Assembly: GCF_000617845.2 (NCBI RefSeq)
Contig: NZ_DF820425.1
Coordinates: 6,144,741 to 6,208,740, forward strand
Direction of reading: 5' to 3'
Origin: Bradyrhizobium sp. DOA9
Lineage (GTDB): Bacteria; Pseudomonadota; Alphaproteobacteria; Rhizobiales; Xanthobacteraceae
Length of the DNA: 64,000 nt
Made by a program: the position numbers and the translations under genes. Every line of letters begins with the position of its first letter. The stretch's first letter is position 1. Positions 41,415 through 51,738 of this stretch are shown here, in pieces. Under the pieces are notes generated by a model, which did no database searches, was not told the DNA's origin, and saw only the letters and a program-made list of their open reading frames with translations.

Positions 41415-42074
41415 CTATTCGGGTCGAGGCTTGGCCCCGCTCTGAGCAAGTAATTTCAGCACTTCGGTTTGCTTGAGGACCAGTTCGCACTGCTTTCGCG
41501 CATGCGAGCTCGACAGCTCGACGAATTCCGACAGCGTTTTCGCCTGACCCACCTCCCGTACATACGTAAGGGTCGCGCCTGCGTTGACCTTCATCAGTTC
41601 GAGGACAACCGCACGGCACTCGGCTGCAGATCCGCGCGGGTCCAGCTTCTCGCCTCCGTCGGCAGCTGTTTCGGCCGGATTCGCGTCCTCGCCGGTCGGG
41701 CGCTGCGTGCGGGTAAAGTTCTTCGTGTAATCCATCGCGGCGTGCATGCTGAGCTTCAGACCTTCCAATACACGGGTCTGCATGTCCTTGGCGATCTCCA
41801 CCGACATATCGATGGCGTCGATGACATTGTCGGAATGGTCGGCACGTTCTACTTGCGCTCTTATCGCATCAGTTGCGATCGCCGCACCAGTCGAGGCCGG
41901 CGCCGCTGCTTGTTCGACGCGCGGTCTATCTTGCCCAGAGCTTACCTCCACGCTCGTGGACATTCCCAGCAGGCTTTCCTCAGCGCTCCGGCTCGCCGCC
42001 GCCGTCAGCTCCACGAGTGAACGCCGCTTGGCGCGCGCGTCGTTAGCAGGCGATCTTGACCGCGTCTTGCTCAT
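41415..42074 (-). CDS. Phasin-family protein, translationally coupled to ParA
   Basis: A 219-residue protein. The first 85 residues are low-complexity Ser/Ala/Arg-rich. The C-terminal 80 are helical and phasin-like (AECRAVVLELMKVNAGATLT, then TLSEFVELSSSHARKQCELV, the Phasin_2 pattern). Phasins coat polyhydroxyalkanoate granules. The start at 42074 (MSKTRSRSPANDARAKRRS, basic) lies inside the end of the parA gene, an overlap of 32 bases. The two are therefore expressed together. The basic N-terminus could contact DNA, as in the granule-segregating phasin PhaF. This link is inference. Confidence 0.75.
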   Translation of the reverse strand: MSKTRSRSPANDARAKRRSLVELTAAASRSAEESLLGMSTSVEVSSGQDRPRVEQAAAPASTGAAIATDAIRAQVERADHSDNVIDAIDMSVEIAKDMQTRVLEGLKLSMHAAMDYTKNFTRTQRPTGEDANPAETAADGGEKLDPRGSAAECRAVVLELMKVNAGATLTYVREVGQAKTLSEFVELSSSHARKQCELVLKQTEVLKLLAQSGAKPRPE

Positions 42075-42705
42075 GATCCATCCGCTCCACGCCCAGATGC
42101 TGAGCGACCCAACTCCACAGGGCGGAAATTTCGGCCGAAGCCTTTCCCATCGGCGCAAACTCGGTCACGCCCAACCCTGCCCCGAGTGCATCCTGGTGAT
42201 CATTGCGCTGCGCGATGAAGGGAAGCGCCAGCAGGCCGAGCGAATTCAGCGAGGTTGCAGCCTCGCTGAGCCGGCCGCCGCGCGGCGGCGTCTGATTGAG
42301 AACGAAGGCAAAACGGCGATTGAGTTTGCGAATGGCAATCAGCGTCGGGATGGCAGCCTCGATGTCAGCCGGACTAGGGCGCGCCGGGATCAGACACAGA
42401 TCGGCCCTGGCGATCGCCTGCATTGACAGGCTGTTGTTCGTAGCGGGGGTGTCGATGATCGCAAGCCATGTCCCGTCCGCCTCGAGGCGCGCGAGCACCG
42501 GCTCGACTTCGGCGGGATCGGCAACGCAATTGACGACAGGATAGCGGCTTTCTCGCCGCTCCTTCCATTTCGAGATCGTTCCTTGCGCGTCCGCTTCGAT
42601 GAGCGCGACGCGCTCTGCCTGCCTCAGCGCAGCGACCGAAAGTCCGGCGGCTAGCGTGCTCTTGCCGCTACCGCCTTTTTGCGTAACCAGAGCGAGGACG
42701 TACAT
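42043..42705 (-). CDS. Orphan ParA/MinD-family ATPase
   Basis: A 220-residue P-loop ATPase starting MYVLALVTQKGGSGKSTLAAG, with the deviant Walker A including the signature lysine (KGGSGKST), EADAQGTISKW as A-prime, and WLAIIDTPATN as Walker B. There is no parB or parS next to it and no N-terminal HTH, so it is not a plasmid partition pair. It belongs to the orphan ParAs that position protein cargo on the nucleoid. The overlapping phasin gene suggests storage granules as cargo. Alternative starts at 42723 or 42768 are less likely. Confidence 0.87.
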   Translation of the reverse strand: MYVLALVTQKGGSGKSTLAAGLSVAALRQAERVALIEADAQGTISKWKERRESRYPVVNCVADPAEVEPVLARLEADGTWLAIIDTPATNNSLSMQAIARADLCLIPARPSPADIEAAIPTLIAIRKLNRRFAFVLNQTPPRGGRLSEAATSLNSLGLLALPFIAQRNDHQDALGAGLGVTEFAPMGKASAEISALWSWVAQHLGVERMDHEQDAVKIAC

Positions 42706-42838
42706 GTCCTGCCGTCCCTCCATGGCAGCGAAGCGAAATCCGGACGCGATCGGAATAAAGTTGCACACCGCGAAAATACACTACTGCAAGTCGCGATTCG
42801 TCTCAAGCAAGCGGGGGGTTCCCCGTAAAACACGGAGA

Positions 42839-44299
42839 TCAGGAATACTGCATCACGCCGTCGTCGATCCGGCCAAAGCGCAAGGAAACGATGTCGAGCG
42901 CGTAGTTCTGGTGGAGGCGCCACGGCCGCTTCGAGCCCTGCTTCGGCATCTTGGCGATCGAGCGCTGCACGTAGCCCGAGCTGAAATCGAGCGAAGGCTG
43001 CGCGGTAATGGTAGGATCATCATTGTGCGGCATGCACTGACGGAAATTGTGCCGGTCCATGTAGTTGATGAGGCGGCAGACATATTCGCAGGTGAGGTCG
43101 CATTTCAGGGTCCAGGACGCATTCGTGTAGCCGAAGGCCGAGGCCATGTTCGGCACGTCGGCATACATCATGCCCTTGTAGGTCAGCGTCTTGGCGAAAT
43201 CGACGGAGCGGCCGTCGACGCTGACCTCGAGGCCGCCGACGACCTGGAGCACCAGCCCGGTCGCCGTCACGATGATGTCGGCGGCGAGCTCGCGGCCGTC
43301 TTTCAGACGGATGCCGTCATGCGTGAAGGTGTCGATCTCGCTGGTGACGACGCTGGCGCGCTGCTCGCGGAGCGCCTTGAAGAGGTCGCCGTCGGGCACC
43401 AGGCATAGCCGCTGGTCCCAGGGATTGTAGCGCGGCGTGAAGTGGGTCGCGACGTCGTAGTCCGGGCCGAGCGCCATCTGGACGCCCTTCAGGATGAGGT
43501 CCTTGACCTTCGCAGGTCGGCGCCGGCTGAGCTGGAAGAAGAACATTCCCCACATCACGTTGCGCCAGCGGATCAGATGATAAGCGAGCTGCGCCGGCAG
43601 ATTGCGGCGCAGCTTGTTGGCGAGCGGATCCTGCGCGGGCCGCGAGACCACATAGGTCGGCGAACGCTGCAGCATGGTGACCTGCACCGCCTTCTTGGCG
43701 AGCTCCGGCACCAGCGTCACCGCGGTCGCGCCTGAGCCAATCACGACGACACGCTTGCCCGCGTAGTCGATGTCCTCGGTCCATCTCTGCGGATGCACGA
43801 TGCGGCCGGCGAAATCCGCCACACCCTTGAACTCCGGCGTGTAGCCCGCTTCGTATTTGTAATAGCCCGAGCACATGAACAGGAAGTTGCAGGTGAAGCG
43901 CACGAGCTCGCGCGCGCCCTCGCCGGAGCTGCGCTCGGCTTCCACCGTCCAGCGCGCGTCCGGCGTCGACCACGCCGCGCGCTTGACGCGATGATGATAG
44001 CGGATGTGCTTGTCGATGCCGTTCTCGGCCGCGGTCTCCAGCACGTAGTTCAGGATTTGCGGCCCGTCGGCGATCGCCTTGGGGTCGGTCCACGGCTTGA
44101 ACGAATAGCCGAGCGTGAACATATCGCTGTCGGAGCGGATGCCCGGATAGCGAAACAGGTCCCAGGTGCCGCCGATGCAGTCGCGCCCCTCCAGGATGAC
44201 GTAGCTCTTGGTGGGACACTTGGTCTGCAGATGATAGCCGGCACCGATGCCGGACAGGCCTGCACCGACGATCAGCACGTCGAAATGTTCTTGTTGCAT
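42839..44299 (-). CDS. Flavin monooxygenase, Baeyer-Villiger type
   Basis: A 486-residue FAD/NADPH enzyme. FDVLIVGAGLSGIGAGYHLQ binds FAD, GGTWDLFRYPGIRSDSDMFT is the family core, FAGRIVHPQRW fits the type I Baeyer-Villiger fingerprint FxGxxxHxxxW, and VVVIGSGATAVTL binds NADPH. It resembles the EthA-type ketone monooxygenases. The natural ketone substrate is unknown. It is a single gene upstream of ahcY with a clear terminator region between, and its stop lies 133 bases from the parA start. Confidence 0.9.
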   Translation of the reverse strand: MQQEHFDVLIVGAGLSGIGAGYHLQTKCPTKSYVILEGRDCIGGTWDLFRYPGIRSDSDMFTLGYSFKPWTDPKAIADGPQILNYVLETAAENGIDKHIRYHHRVKRAAWSTPDARWTVEAERSSGEGARELVRFTCNFLFMCSGYYKYEAGYTPEFKGVADFAGRIVHPQRWTEDIDYAGKRVVVIGSGATAVTLVPELAKKAVQVTMLQRSPTYVVSRPAQDPLANKLRRNLPAQLAYHLIRWRNVMWGMFFFQLSRRRPAKVKDLILKGVQMALGPDYDVATHFTPRYNPWDQRLCLVPDGDLFKALREQRASVVTSEIDTFTHDGIRLKDGRELAADIIVTATGLVLQVVGGLEVSVDGRSVDFAKTLTYKGMMYADVPNMASAFGYTNASWTLKCDLTCEYVCRLINYMDRHNFRQCMPHNDDPTITAQPSLDFSSGYVQRSIAKMPKQGSKRPWRLHQNYALDIVSLRFGRIDDGVMQYS

Positions 44300-44403
44300 G
44301 GTTTCCTCCGCCGAGGAGGATTGTCCGCGTGTCGCCGCTGGCCGTCAATCGGCAATCAGCGTGCCGCAACTGCAAAGCGAGTTGAATTCCATGTCCCGAA
44401 AGG

Positions 44404-44433
44404 ACAAAGCCCCGGATCGCTCCGGGGCTTTGT
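44404..44433 (-). terminator. Strong hairpin terminator after ahcY
   Basis: Perfect 13-base arms ACAAAGCCCCGGA and TCCGGGGCTTTGT flank TCGC, 24 bases past the ahcY stop. TTTGT follows on the minus strand. Confidence 0.82.
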
Positions 44434-44457
44434 GTCGATGGTATGCGAAGCGGTGGC

Positions 44458-45879
44458 TCAGTAGCGGTAGTGGTCCGACTTGTACGGGCCTTCCGGCTTC
44501 ACGCCGATGTAGTCGGCCTGGTCCTTGCGCAGCTCGGTGAGCTTGACGCCGATCTTGGAGAGGTGCAGGCGGGCGACCTTCTCGTCGAGCGTCTTCGGCA
44601 GCACGTAGACCTTCTTCTCGTACTTGCCGTCCTTGTTGTTGGCGAACAGCTCGATCTGCGCCAGCGTCTGGTTGGTGAAGGACGCCGACATCACGAAGGA
44701 CGGATGGCCCATCGCATTGCCGAGGTTCACGAGGCGCCCCTCCGACAGCAGGATGATGCGGTGCTTGTCCGGGAATTCGATCTCGTCGACCTGCGGCTTG
44801 ATGTTGGTCCACTTCAGATTGCGCAGCGACGCGATCTGGATCTCGTTGTCGAAGTGGCCGATGTTGCAGACGATGGCGCGATCCTTCATCGCACGCATGT
44901 GCTCGATGGTGATGATGTCCTTGTTGCCGGTGGCGGTGACGAAGATGTCGGCCCGCGGCGCGGCGTCTTCCATGGTCACGACCTCGTAGCCTTCCATCGC
45001 GGCCTGCAGCGCGCAGATCGGATCGACTTCCGACACCATGACGCGGCAGCCGGCCTGGCGCAGCGAGGCGGCCGAGCCCTTGCCGACGTCGCCGAAGCCG
45101 GCGACCATCGCGACCTTGCCCGACAGCATCACGTCGGTGCCACGGCGGATGCCGTCGACCAGCGATTCACGGCAACCATAGAGGTTGTCGAACTTTGACT
45201 TGGTGACGCTGTCGTTGACGTTGATGGCCGGCCACAGCAGCGTGCCCGCCTTCTGCATGTCATAGAGGCGATGCACGCCCGTCGTGGTCTCCTCGGAGAC
45301 GCCCTTGATGCTATTGGCGATCCCGGCGAAGTAGCCCTTCGGCTTCTCCTTGAGCTGCTTCTTCAGAAGCGCGAAGAAGACTTCCTCTTCCTCGGAGCCG
45401 GGCTTGTCGAGGAAGGCGGCGTCGCCGTTCTCGGCGCGCAGGCCGAGATGGACATACATGGTGGCGTCGCCGCCGTCGTCGAGGATCATGTTCGGGTGAC
45501 CGCCGCCGTGCCAGTCGAACAGCTTTGCGGTGTAGTCCCAATACTCGGTCAGCGTCTCGCCCTTGACGGCGAAGACGGGAATGCCGGCGGCCGCGATCGC
45601 AGCGGCAGCGTGATCCTGCGTCGAATAGATGTTGCAGGAGACCCAGCGGATGTCGGCGCCGAGCGCCGCGAGCGTCTCGATCAGCACGCCGGTCTGGATC
45701 GTCATGTGCAGAGAGCCGGCGATGCGGGCACCCTTCAGCGGCTGCTTCGGGCCGTACTCCTCGCGGGTGGCCATCAGGCCGGGCATCTCGGTCTCGGCCA
45801 GCGAGAGCTCCTTGCGGCCGAAATCGGCGAGCGAAATGTCCTTGACGATGTAATCGGTGAAGCCGGGCTTCGCGTTCAT
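44458..45879 (-). CDS. ahcY: Adenosylhomocysteinase
   Basis: A 473-residue NAD-dependent enzyme that splits S-adenosylhomocysteine into homocysteine and adenosine, clearing the product of methylation. It contains [40 protein letters not shown] and the NAD motif [17 protein letters not shown], and ends SDHYRY, the universal C-terminus with the NAD-contacting lysine/tyrosine tail. The start ATG at 45879 ([10 protein letters not shown]) is chosen by family alignment. It lies just downstream of metK and the methyltransferase, forming a methyl-cycle cluster, but a repeat element separates it from metK. Confidence 0.97.
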   Translation of the reverse strand: MNAKPGFTDYIVKDISLADFGRKELSLAETEMPGLMATREEYGPKQPLKGARIAGSLHMTIQTGVLIETLAALGADIRWVSCNIYSTQDHAAAAIAAAGIPVFAVKGETLTEYWDYTAKLFDWHGGGHPNMILDDGGDATMYVHLGLRAENGDAAFLDKPGSEEEEVFFALLKKQLKEKPKGYFAGIANSIKGVSEETTTGVHRLYDMQKAGTLLWPAINVNDSVTKSKFDNLYGCRESLVDGIRRGTDVMLSGKVAMVAGFGDVGKGSAASLRQAGCRVMVSEVDPICALQAAMEGYEVVTMEDAAPRADIFVTATGNKDIITIEHMRAMKDRAIVCNIGHFDNEIQIASLRNLKWTNIKPQVDEIEFPDKHRIILLSEGRLVNLGNAMGHPSFVMSASFTNQTLAQIELFANNKDGKYEKKVYVLPKTLDEKVARLHLSKIGVKLTELRKDQADYIGVKPEGPYKSDHYRY

Positions 45880-45902
45880 GAGTGGTTCCTGTTTGTTTGG
45901 CT

Positions 45903-45994
45903 CGTCATTCCGGGGCGCTCGTGAAACGTGCGAACCCGGAATCCGCAAGGTGCGAAACTCCGGTCCGCCGTTGTTGCGACGCCCCGGAACGACG
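45903..45994. repeat. Intergenic palindromic repeat, CGTCATTCCGGGG family
   Basis: CGTCATTCCGGGGCG at one end is mirrored by CGCCCCGGAACGACG at the other, with inner hairpins (GTGCGAACCCGGAATCCG). The same ends recur at 50514, 55264 and 57265. It fills the metK-ahcY gap. Confidence 0.75.
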
Positions 45995-46002
45995 CAAGTG
46001 AA

Positions 46003-47199
<1,197 letters not shown>

Positions 47200-47259
47200 C
47201 AGTAACCCCTTGTTCCGCCGCTAGCCGGCGGGCGTTTGCGATGTTTACTTTTGGTGATG

Positions 47260-48615
47260 TCAATCACGCCGACGCGAGATGACGTAGGATTCGTCGAGAA
47301 ACCAGAGCCCATTGTACTTTCGCAGCACGTCCCTGGCGGCATCCAGAGTGCGGCCGTTTTGAGTCGTTTCTGTCAATCGGTCGTCCTCAATCTGAGCGAC
47401 ATACACCGCCGCATTCCAGGCTGCAAAGGCCGTCGAGGTCCCGATGGTGCCAGTGACCTCGTTGGGCAGCGCTTCCATATCATACCTGAAGATCGAACGG
47501 TTATCCGCGTACGCATTAAAATTTAAGTCGCGGCCCACCGATCCAAGTTCATATTTTACTGCACGCAGTAGCTCATGACGGCTGACCGAGAAAGGATTTT
47601 CTCCAGGCCAGATGGCCTGGATCATTTCCATGCCCGGATCCTGCCCGTGGGAGTGGATCCCGATCAGCCTGCCGCCCGGCCGAAGCGCCCGCGCCAGGGG
47701 GGCGATGATCCGCTTGGCGCGGAAATTGACTGATGAAAGGGCCCGGTAGGGCTGGGATGCGATGACGAGGTCGAAATTGGCCTCAGTCTGGCCCGGCCGC
47801 GGAATGGTCGAATCGAGCAGGAACCTGTGGTCCTCGCGATAGAGCACGAGGACGACCGGCCGCTCATAGAGCGGCATGGCCGTGCGCGGGCTGATCGCAG
47901 CGCGCCAGTTCTGCTCCAAAAATGGCCTCAGCTCCGCGATCTGCTGCTCGAACTCGCCCGATGAAGCGCCGCGGAGCGGCACCTCGTGCCAGACCGTGGC
48001 GGCCGCCGCCGCAGGCGATGCCGGCGTGAGCCAGGGCGCCTCGGCGTAGAACATGTTGGTGAACACGAACACCGATGCCGGATGCTCGAAAATGCGGTCC
48101 GGCACCTTCTCCAGCGTCAGGCGCAGATCCTCGAGGCTGAGCTCCTTGCCGGCGACGTAGAATGGCATGTGCGGAAAGCGCTGGTGCGTTGCGCGCAGCA
48201 CCCGCGCCAGCACCGTGCCGTCGCCGACGCCGGCGTCGAACAGGCGTAGCGCCGGCGGGCGCGGATGGATAGAGGCAAGCTCCAGCGCGACGCGGTCCGC
48301 GATCACCCGCTTTTCGCTGCAGGTGTGGACGAACAGCAGGTATTTCTGGCGGTTCTCGAAGAAACGGAAATTACCGCGCGGATCGCGCTTCTCAGGAGGC
48401 ACCTGAAGACCCCGCGGCGGCGGCACGCCGCCGGCCATCGACGCCGCCATATAGGCCTGGATCCGCTCCAGCGTGTCGATGGTGATGCGCTTTCCCTCGC
48501 GCAGGCGATGCACCAGCTTCCCATCGTTGACTGCGCGCCGGCCGAACGTCGATTCCGCCATGTCCGCCTTGCGGCAGAAGTCAGTGATCTGGCTCAGGAT
48601 TTCGTCGTTCTTCAT
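47260..48615 (-). CDS. HTH-methyltransferase fusion protein next to metK
   Basis: A 451-residue protein. The first about 60 residues (KNDEILSQITDFCRKADMAE, then STFGRRAVNDGKLVHRLREG) resemble a lambda-repressor-type HTH. From about residue 85 a class I methyltransferase fold is seen: LRLFDAGVGDGTVLARVL is motif I, followed by FDLVIASQPYRALSSV and LRPGGRLIGIHSHGQD. The start at 48615 is chosen because the HTH begins there. The in-frame extension to 49176 is antisense to the next gene. The substrate is unknown. Adjacency to metK and ahcY suggests either a SAM-linked regulator or an essential methyltransferase. Confidence 0.8.
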   Translation of the reverse strand: MKNDEILSQITDFCRKADMAESTFGRRAVNDGKLVHRLREGKRITIDTLERIQAYMAASMAGGVPPPRGLQVPPEKRDPRGNFRFFENRQKYLLFVHTCSEKRVIADRVALELASIHPRPPALRLFDAGVGDGTVLARVLRATHQRFPHMPFYVAGKELSLEDLRLTLEKVPDRIFEHPASVFVFTNMFYAEAPWLTPASPAAAAATVWHEVPLRGASSGEFEQQIAELRPFLEQNWRAAISPRTAMPLYERPVVLVLYREDHRFLLDSTIPRPGQTEANFDLVIASQPYRALSSVNFRAKRIIAPLARALRPGGRLIGIHSHGQDPGMEMIQAIWPGENPFSVSRHELLRAVKYELGSVGRDLNFNAYADNRSIFRYDMEALPNEVTGTIGTSTAFAAWNAAVYVAQIEDDRLTETTQNGRTLDAARDVLRKYNGLWFLDESYVISRRRD

Positions 48616-48780
48616 GAGTGGGAAATCGGTGGGCAGGTGGATTGGGACATGCGTCTTAGCAAATTCTGCCCACTCAGGGAATAGCCGACGTGGGGCCCTA
48701 TGTGCGCCCTGAGGAGAGCTGAACCCCTGCGGCTGGCCGGGCAACAAACAAGCGTCCCTCCTCCCGCATGAGACCCAACC

Positions 48781-50496
48781 ATGCGCCGCCGCCTCGTCAC
48801 GCTCTGCCTGCTCATGCTCGCGCACTGGTCTGCGCCGGCCTACGCCCAGCCGCGCAACCAGCTCGGCCCGCTCTGCACCACCGAGACCACGCCGGCGGAC
48901 AAGATGGTCGACGCCTGCACCAAGATCATCGCGCTGAAGGTCTTCAAGGGCGAGCAACTCGCCACCGTCCATTTCTGGCGGGCGGTTGGCTGGAACAAGA
49001 AGGGCGACTACGCCAAGGTCATCGCTGATGCGACGGATGCGATCCGGCTGCAGCCGAGCCAGGCGGCCTACAATCTCCGGGGATCGGCCTATTACGACAG
49101 GGGTGAGTACGAGATCGCGATCGCCGATTTCGACGATGCGCTGAAGCTCGGCCCGCCCAGCGGCACCATCTTTCACAATCGGGGCAACGCCTGGCGCGGC
49201 AGGCGCGATTATGCCAAGGCCATTGCCGATTACGACATGGCCATCAAGGCCGACCCGAAATCGGCGTTCTCATTCCAGAACCGCGGCATCTCCAAGGAAG
49301 CGCTCGGAGATCTCGATGGCGCGCTCGCCGACATCAACCAGGCGATCCGGCTTGATCCCTCGTTGCCGCAGCCGCTGATCAACCGCACCGCGATCTGGCG
49401 CGCCAAAGGCGACCTCGATCGCGCCATCGCCGACGGCAGCGAGGCGATCCGGCTCGCCAAGGAGAAGCCGCCGGTCAACATCATGACGCCGCCCAACAGT
49501 GTGCTGATCTCCGGCTACACGCATCGCGCACTGGCCTATGAAGCCAAGGGCGACTACGCCCGCGCCGGCGAGGACTACAAGGCAACGCTCGCGATCACGG
49601 CATCCGACGCCGGCAGCAAGGCCAACCAGGCCACCGCAAAGGTGCGCCTGTCGCTGCTGACGGAGCCGGCCGCGCCGATCCCGCGCGATGCGCCCTCACC
49701 GGCGACCCAGCCGACCTCCGCCCCTGCTCCGCAGCAGACCGGCGCGCCGACACCATCGCCGGCACCGGCCGGCCGCGGCACGCGTATGGCGCTGGTGATC
49801 GGCAACGGCGCCTATACCCATGTCAAGGCGCTGCCCAATCCTCCCAACGATGCGCGCGCGGTCGCCAGGAGCCTGCGCGACATCGGCTTCAGCGTGTCGG
49901 AGGGCGTCGATCTCGATCGCGCCGCGATGCAGACGATGACGCGCGACTTTCTGCGCGCGGCCGCGCGGGCGCAGGTGGCGTTGGTCTATTATGCCGGCCA
50001 TGGCGTGCAGGTCGATGGCCGCAACTATCTCATTCCGGTCGACGTCGCGCTCAAGCCGGGCGCGAGCCTGACCGAGGCGATGATCGACATGGACACGATC
50101 ATGGCGGGCCTCGACGACCAGGTCCGCACCAACATCCTGATCTTCGATGCCTGCCGCAACAATCCGATGGCGCAGCAGGTCGCATCTGCCGGAAACAATC
50201 GCGGCATCGAGGGCGCCTCGGGCCTCGCCGCGCCGACGAGTCTCGGCACCGGTGCGACATTGGGAGCCGGCACGCTGATCGCATTCGCCACCGCGCCGGG
50301 CCAGGTGGCGCTCGACGGTGAAGGCGCCAACTCGCCGTTCTCCGCCGCCCTCTCGCGCCATATCGGCACGCCCGGCCTGGAGGTGCAGCAGATGCTCACG
50401 CGGGTACGGGCCGAGGTGGTCTCGACCACCAAGAACAAGCAGGTGCCGTGGTCGAACTCGTCACTGCTGGGTGAGGTCTATCTGGCGGAGAAGTGA
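48781..50496 (+). CDS. Secreted TPR protein with caspase-like (C14) protease domain
   Basis: A 571-residue protein with signal peptide (MRRRLVTLCLLMLAHWSAPAYA). Five to six TPR repeats follow (about residues 60-290, such as AYNLRGSAYYDRGEYEIAIADFD), then a Pro/Ala/Thr-rich linker (about 300-335) and a caspase p20-type domain. The domain has ALVIGNGAYTHVKALPNPPNDA, H407 in YYAGHG and C458 in DACRNNP, the catalytic pair. These orthocaspase-like proteins are exported, and their substrates and role are unknown. It is divergent from the methyltransferase and reads alone. Confidence 0.9.
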   Translation: MRRRLVTLCLLMLAHWSAPAYAQPRNQLGPLCTTETTPADKMVDACTKIIALKVFKGEQLATVHFWRAVGWNKKGDYAKVIADATDAIRLQPSQAAYNLRGSAYYDRGEYEIAIADFDDALKLGPPSGTIFHNRGNAWRGRRDYAKAIADYDMAIKADPKSAFSFQNRGISKEALGDLDGALADINQAIRLDPSLPQPLINRTAIWRAKGDLDRAIADGSEAIRLAKEKPPVNIMTPPNSVLISGYTHRALAYEAKGDYARAGEDYKATLAITASDAGSKANQATAKVRLSLLTEPAAPIPRDAPSPATQPTSAPAPQQTGAPTPSPAPAGRGTRMALVIGNGAYTHVKALPNPPNDARAVARSLRDIGFSVSEGVDLDRAAMQTMTRDFLRAAARAQVALVYYAGHGVQVDGRNYLIPVDVALKPGASLTEAMIDMDTIMAGLDDQVRTNILIFDACRNNPMAQQVASAGNNRGIEGASGLAAPTSLGTGATLGAGTLIAFATAPGQVALDGEGANSPFSAALSRHIGTPGLEVQQMLTRVRAEVVSTTKNKQVPWSNSSLLGEVYLAEK

Positions 50497-50513
50497 CAAC
50501 GCGCCTTCGCGTC

Positions 50514-50592
50514 GTCATCCCGGGATGGTGCGCCAGCACCATACCCGGGATCTCGAGATTCCGGGTTCGCGCTAAGCGCGCCCCGGAATGAC
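50514..50592. repeat. Intergenic palindromic repeat, second copy
   Basis: The element opens GTCATCCCGGGATGG and closes CCCCGGAATGAC, with inner hairpins GGTGCGCCAGCACC and GCGCTAAGCGC. It sits between convergent genes and shares ends with the copies at 45903, 55264 and 57265. Confidence 0.8.
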
Positions 50593-50600
50593 ACTACCCG

Positions 50601-51719
50601 TCAATTACCCCACACTTCCTTCGCGATTTCGACGGCGAGGCTGAGCTTGGCCCATTGCTCTTCCTCGGAGAGGATGTTGCCTTCCTCGGTCGAGGCAAAG
50701 CCGCATTGCGGCGACAGCGCGAGCTGCTCCAAGGGCGCGAACTTGGCGGCTTCCTCCAGGCGGCGCTTGATGTCGTCCTTGTTCTCGAGCTCGCCGAACT
50801 TCGAGGTGATGACGCCGACCACGACGACCTTGTTGCCCTTGGGCAGGAAGCGCAGCGGCTCGAAGCCGCCCGCGCGGTCGCTGTCGTATTCCAGGAAATA
50901 GCCGTCGTAATTGGTGCCGGCGAGCATGGTCTCGGCAACGGGCTCGTAGCCGCCCGAAGAAATCCAGGTCGAGCGGAAATTGCCGCGGCAGACGTGCGTC
51001 GTCACCACCATGTCGGCCGGCTTCTCCGCCAGCGCGTAGTTGATGATGCGTGCATAGATCTGCTGCAGGCCATCCGGGTTATCGCCGCGCTCGCGTGCCT
51101 TCTGCAATTCGTCCTGCGAGCAAAGATAGGCCCAGACGGTATCGTCGAACTGGAGATAGCGGCAGCCGGCGTCGTAGAACGCCTTGACCGCCTTGCGGTA
51201 GGTCTTGCCGAGATCTTCGTAGAAGGCGTCGAGATCCGGATAGACGTCCTTGGAGATCGACTTGCGGCCGCCGCGGAAGTGCAGCACCGCTGGCGAAGGG
51301 ATCGTCATCTTGGCGGTGACGTGGGCCTGGTCCGCGACCTTCTTCAGGAAGCGGAAGTGGTCCAGCATCGGGTGGCTGTCGGGAAAGTCGAGCTTGCCGA
51401 TGACGCGGACCGCATCGTGACGGGTCTGGACGCCCGTGAACTGGATGCCGGTGTCGGGGTGAAACAGCTCGCAGCCGGTGAGCTTGGCCAGGAAGTCGAA
51501 ATGCCACCAGGAGCGGCGGAATTCGCCGTCAGTCGCGAGCTTCAGCCCGATCGAGGCCTGCTTGTGCACGACCTTCTCGATCTCCATGTCCTCGATCTTG
51601 CGCAGATCGTCGGCCGAGATCTCGCCCTTCTCCAGCCGGCTACGGGCTTCCTTGATCTTGGCGGGACGCAGGAGGCTGCCGACCTCGTCGGCGCGGAAGG
51701 GGGCTTTGGTTCGCTGCAT
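50601..51719 (-). CDS. Cobalamin-independent methionine synthase C-terminal-type methyltransferase
   Basis: A 372-residue TIM-barrel protein of the MetE C-terminal/UROD family. RADEVGSLLRP is the N-terminal pterin/homocysteine loop. The zinc ligands are visible as THVCRG (His and Cys), the Glu of FLEYDSD and Cys in SPQCGF. Full MetE has a second N-terminal barrel (about 750 residues), so this is the single-barrel form like YxjG/YxjH and may use another methyl donor. It lies 19 bases downstream of livF and is probably the last gene of that ABC operon, which might import its substrate. Confidence 0.88.
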   Translation of the reverse strand: MQRTKAPFRADEVGSLLRPAKIKEARSRLEKGEISADDLRKIEDMEIEKVVHKQASIGLKLATDGEFRRSWWHFDFLAKLTGCELFHPDTGIQFTGVQTRHDAVRVIGKLDFPDSHPMLDHFRFLKKVADQAHVTAKMTIPSPAVLHFRGGRKSISKDVYPDLDAFYEDLGKTYRKAVKAFYDAGCRYLQFDDTVWAYLCSQDELQKARERGDNPDGLQQIYARIINYALAEKPADMVVTTHVCRGNFRSTWISSGGYEPVAETMLAGTNYDGYFLEYDSDRAGGFEPLRFLPKGNKVVVVGVITSKFGELENKDDIKRRLEEAAKFAPLEQLALSPQCGFASTEEGNILSEEEQWAKLSLAVEIAKEVWGN

Positions 51720-51738
51720 GTGTCACTCCCTGGACATC

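Noticed and set aside
47200-47259. SAM riboswitch before metK (and before ahcY and the MetE-like gene)
   Set aside because: No pseudoknot of the SAM-II type or SAH-type core was seen. The metK leader is only about 60 bases after the preceding stop. A covariance-model search would settle it.
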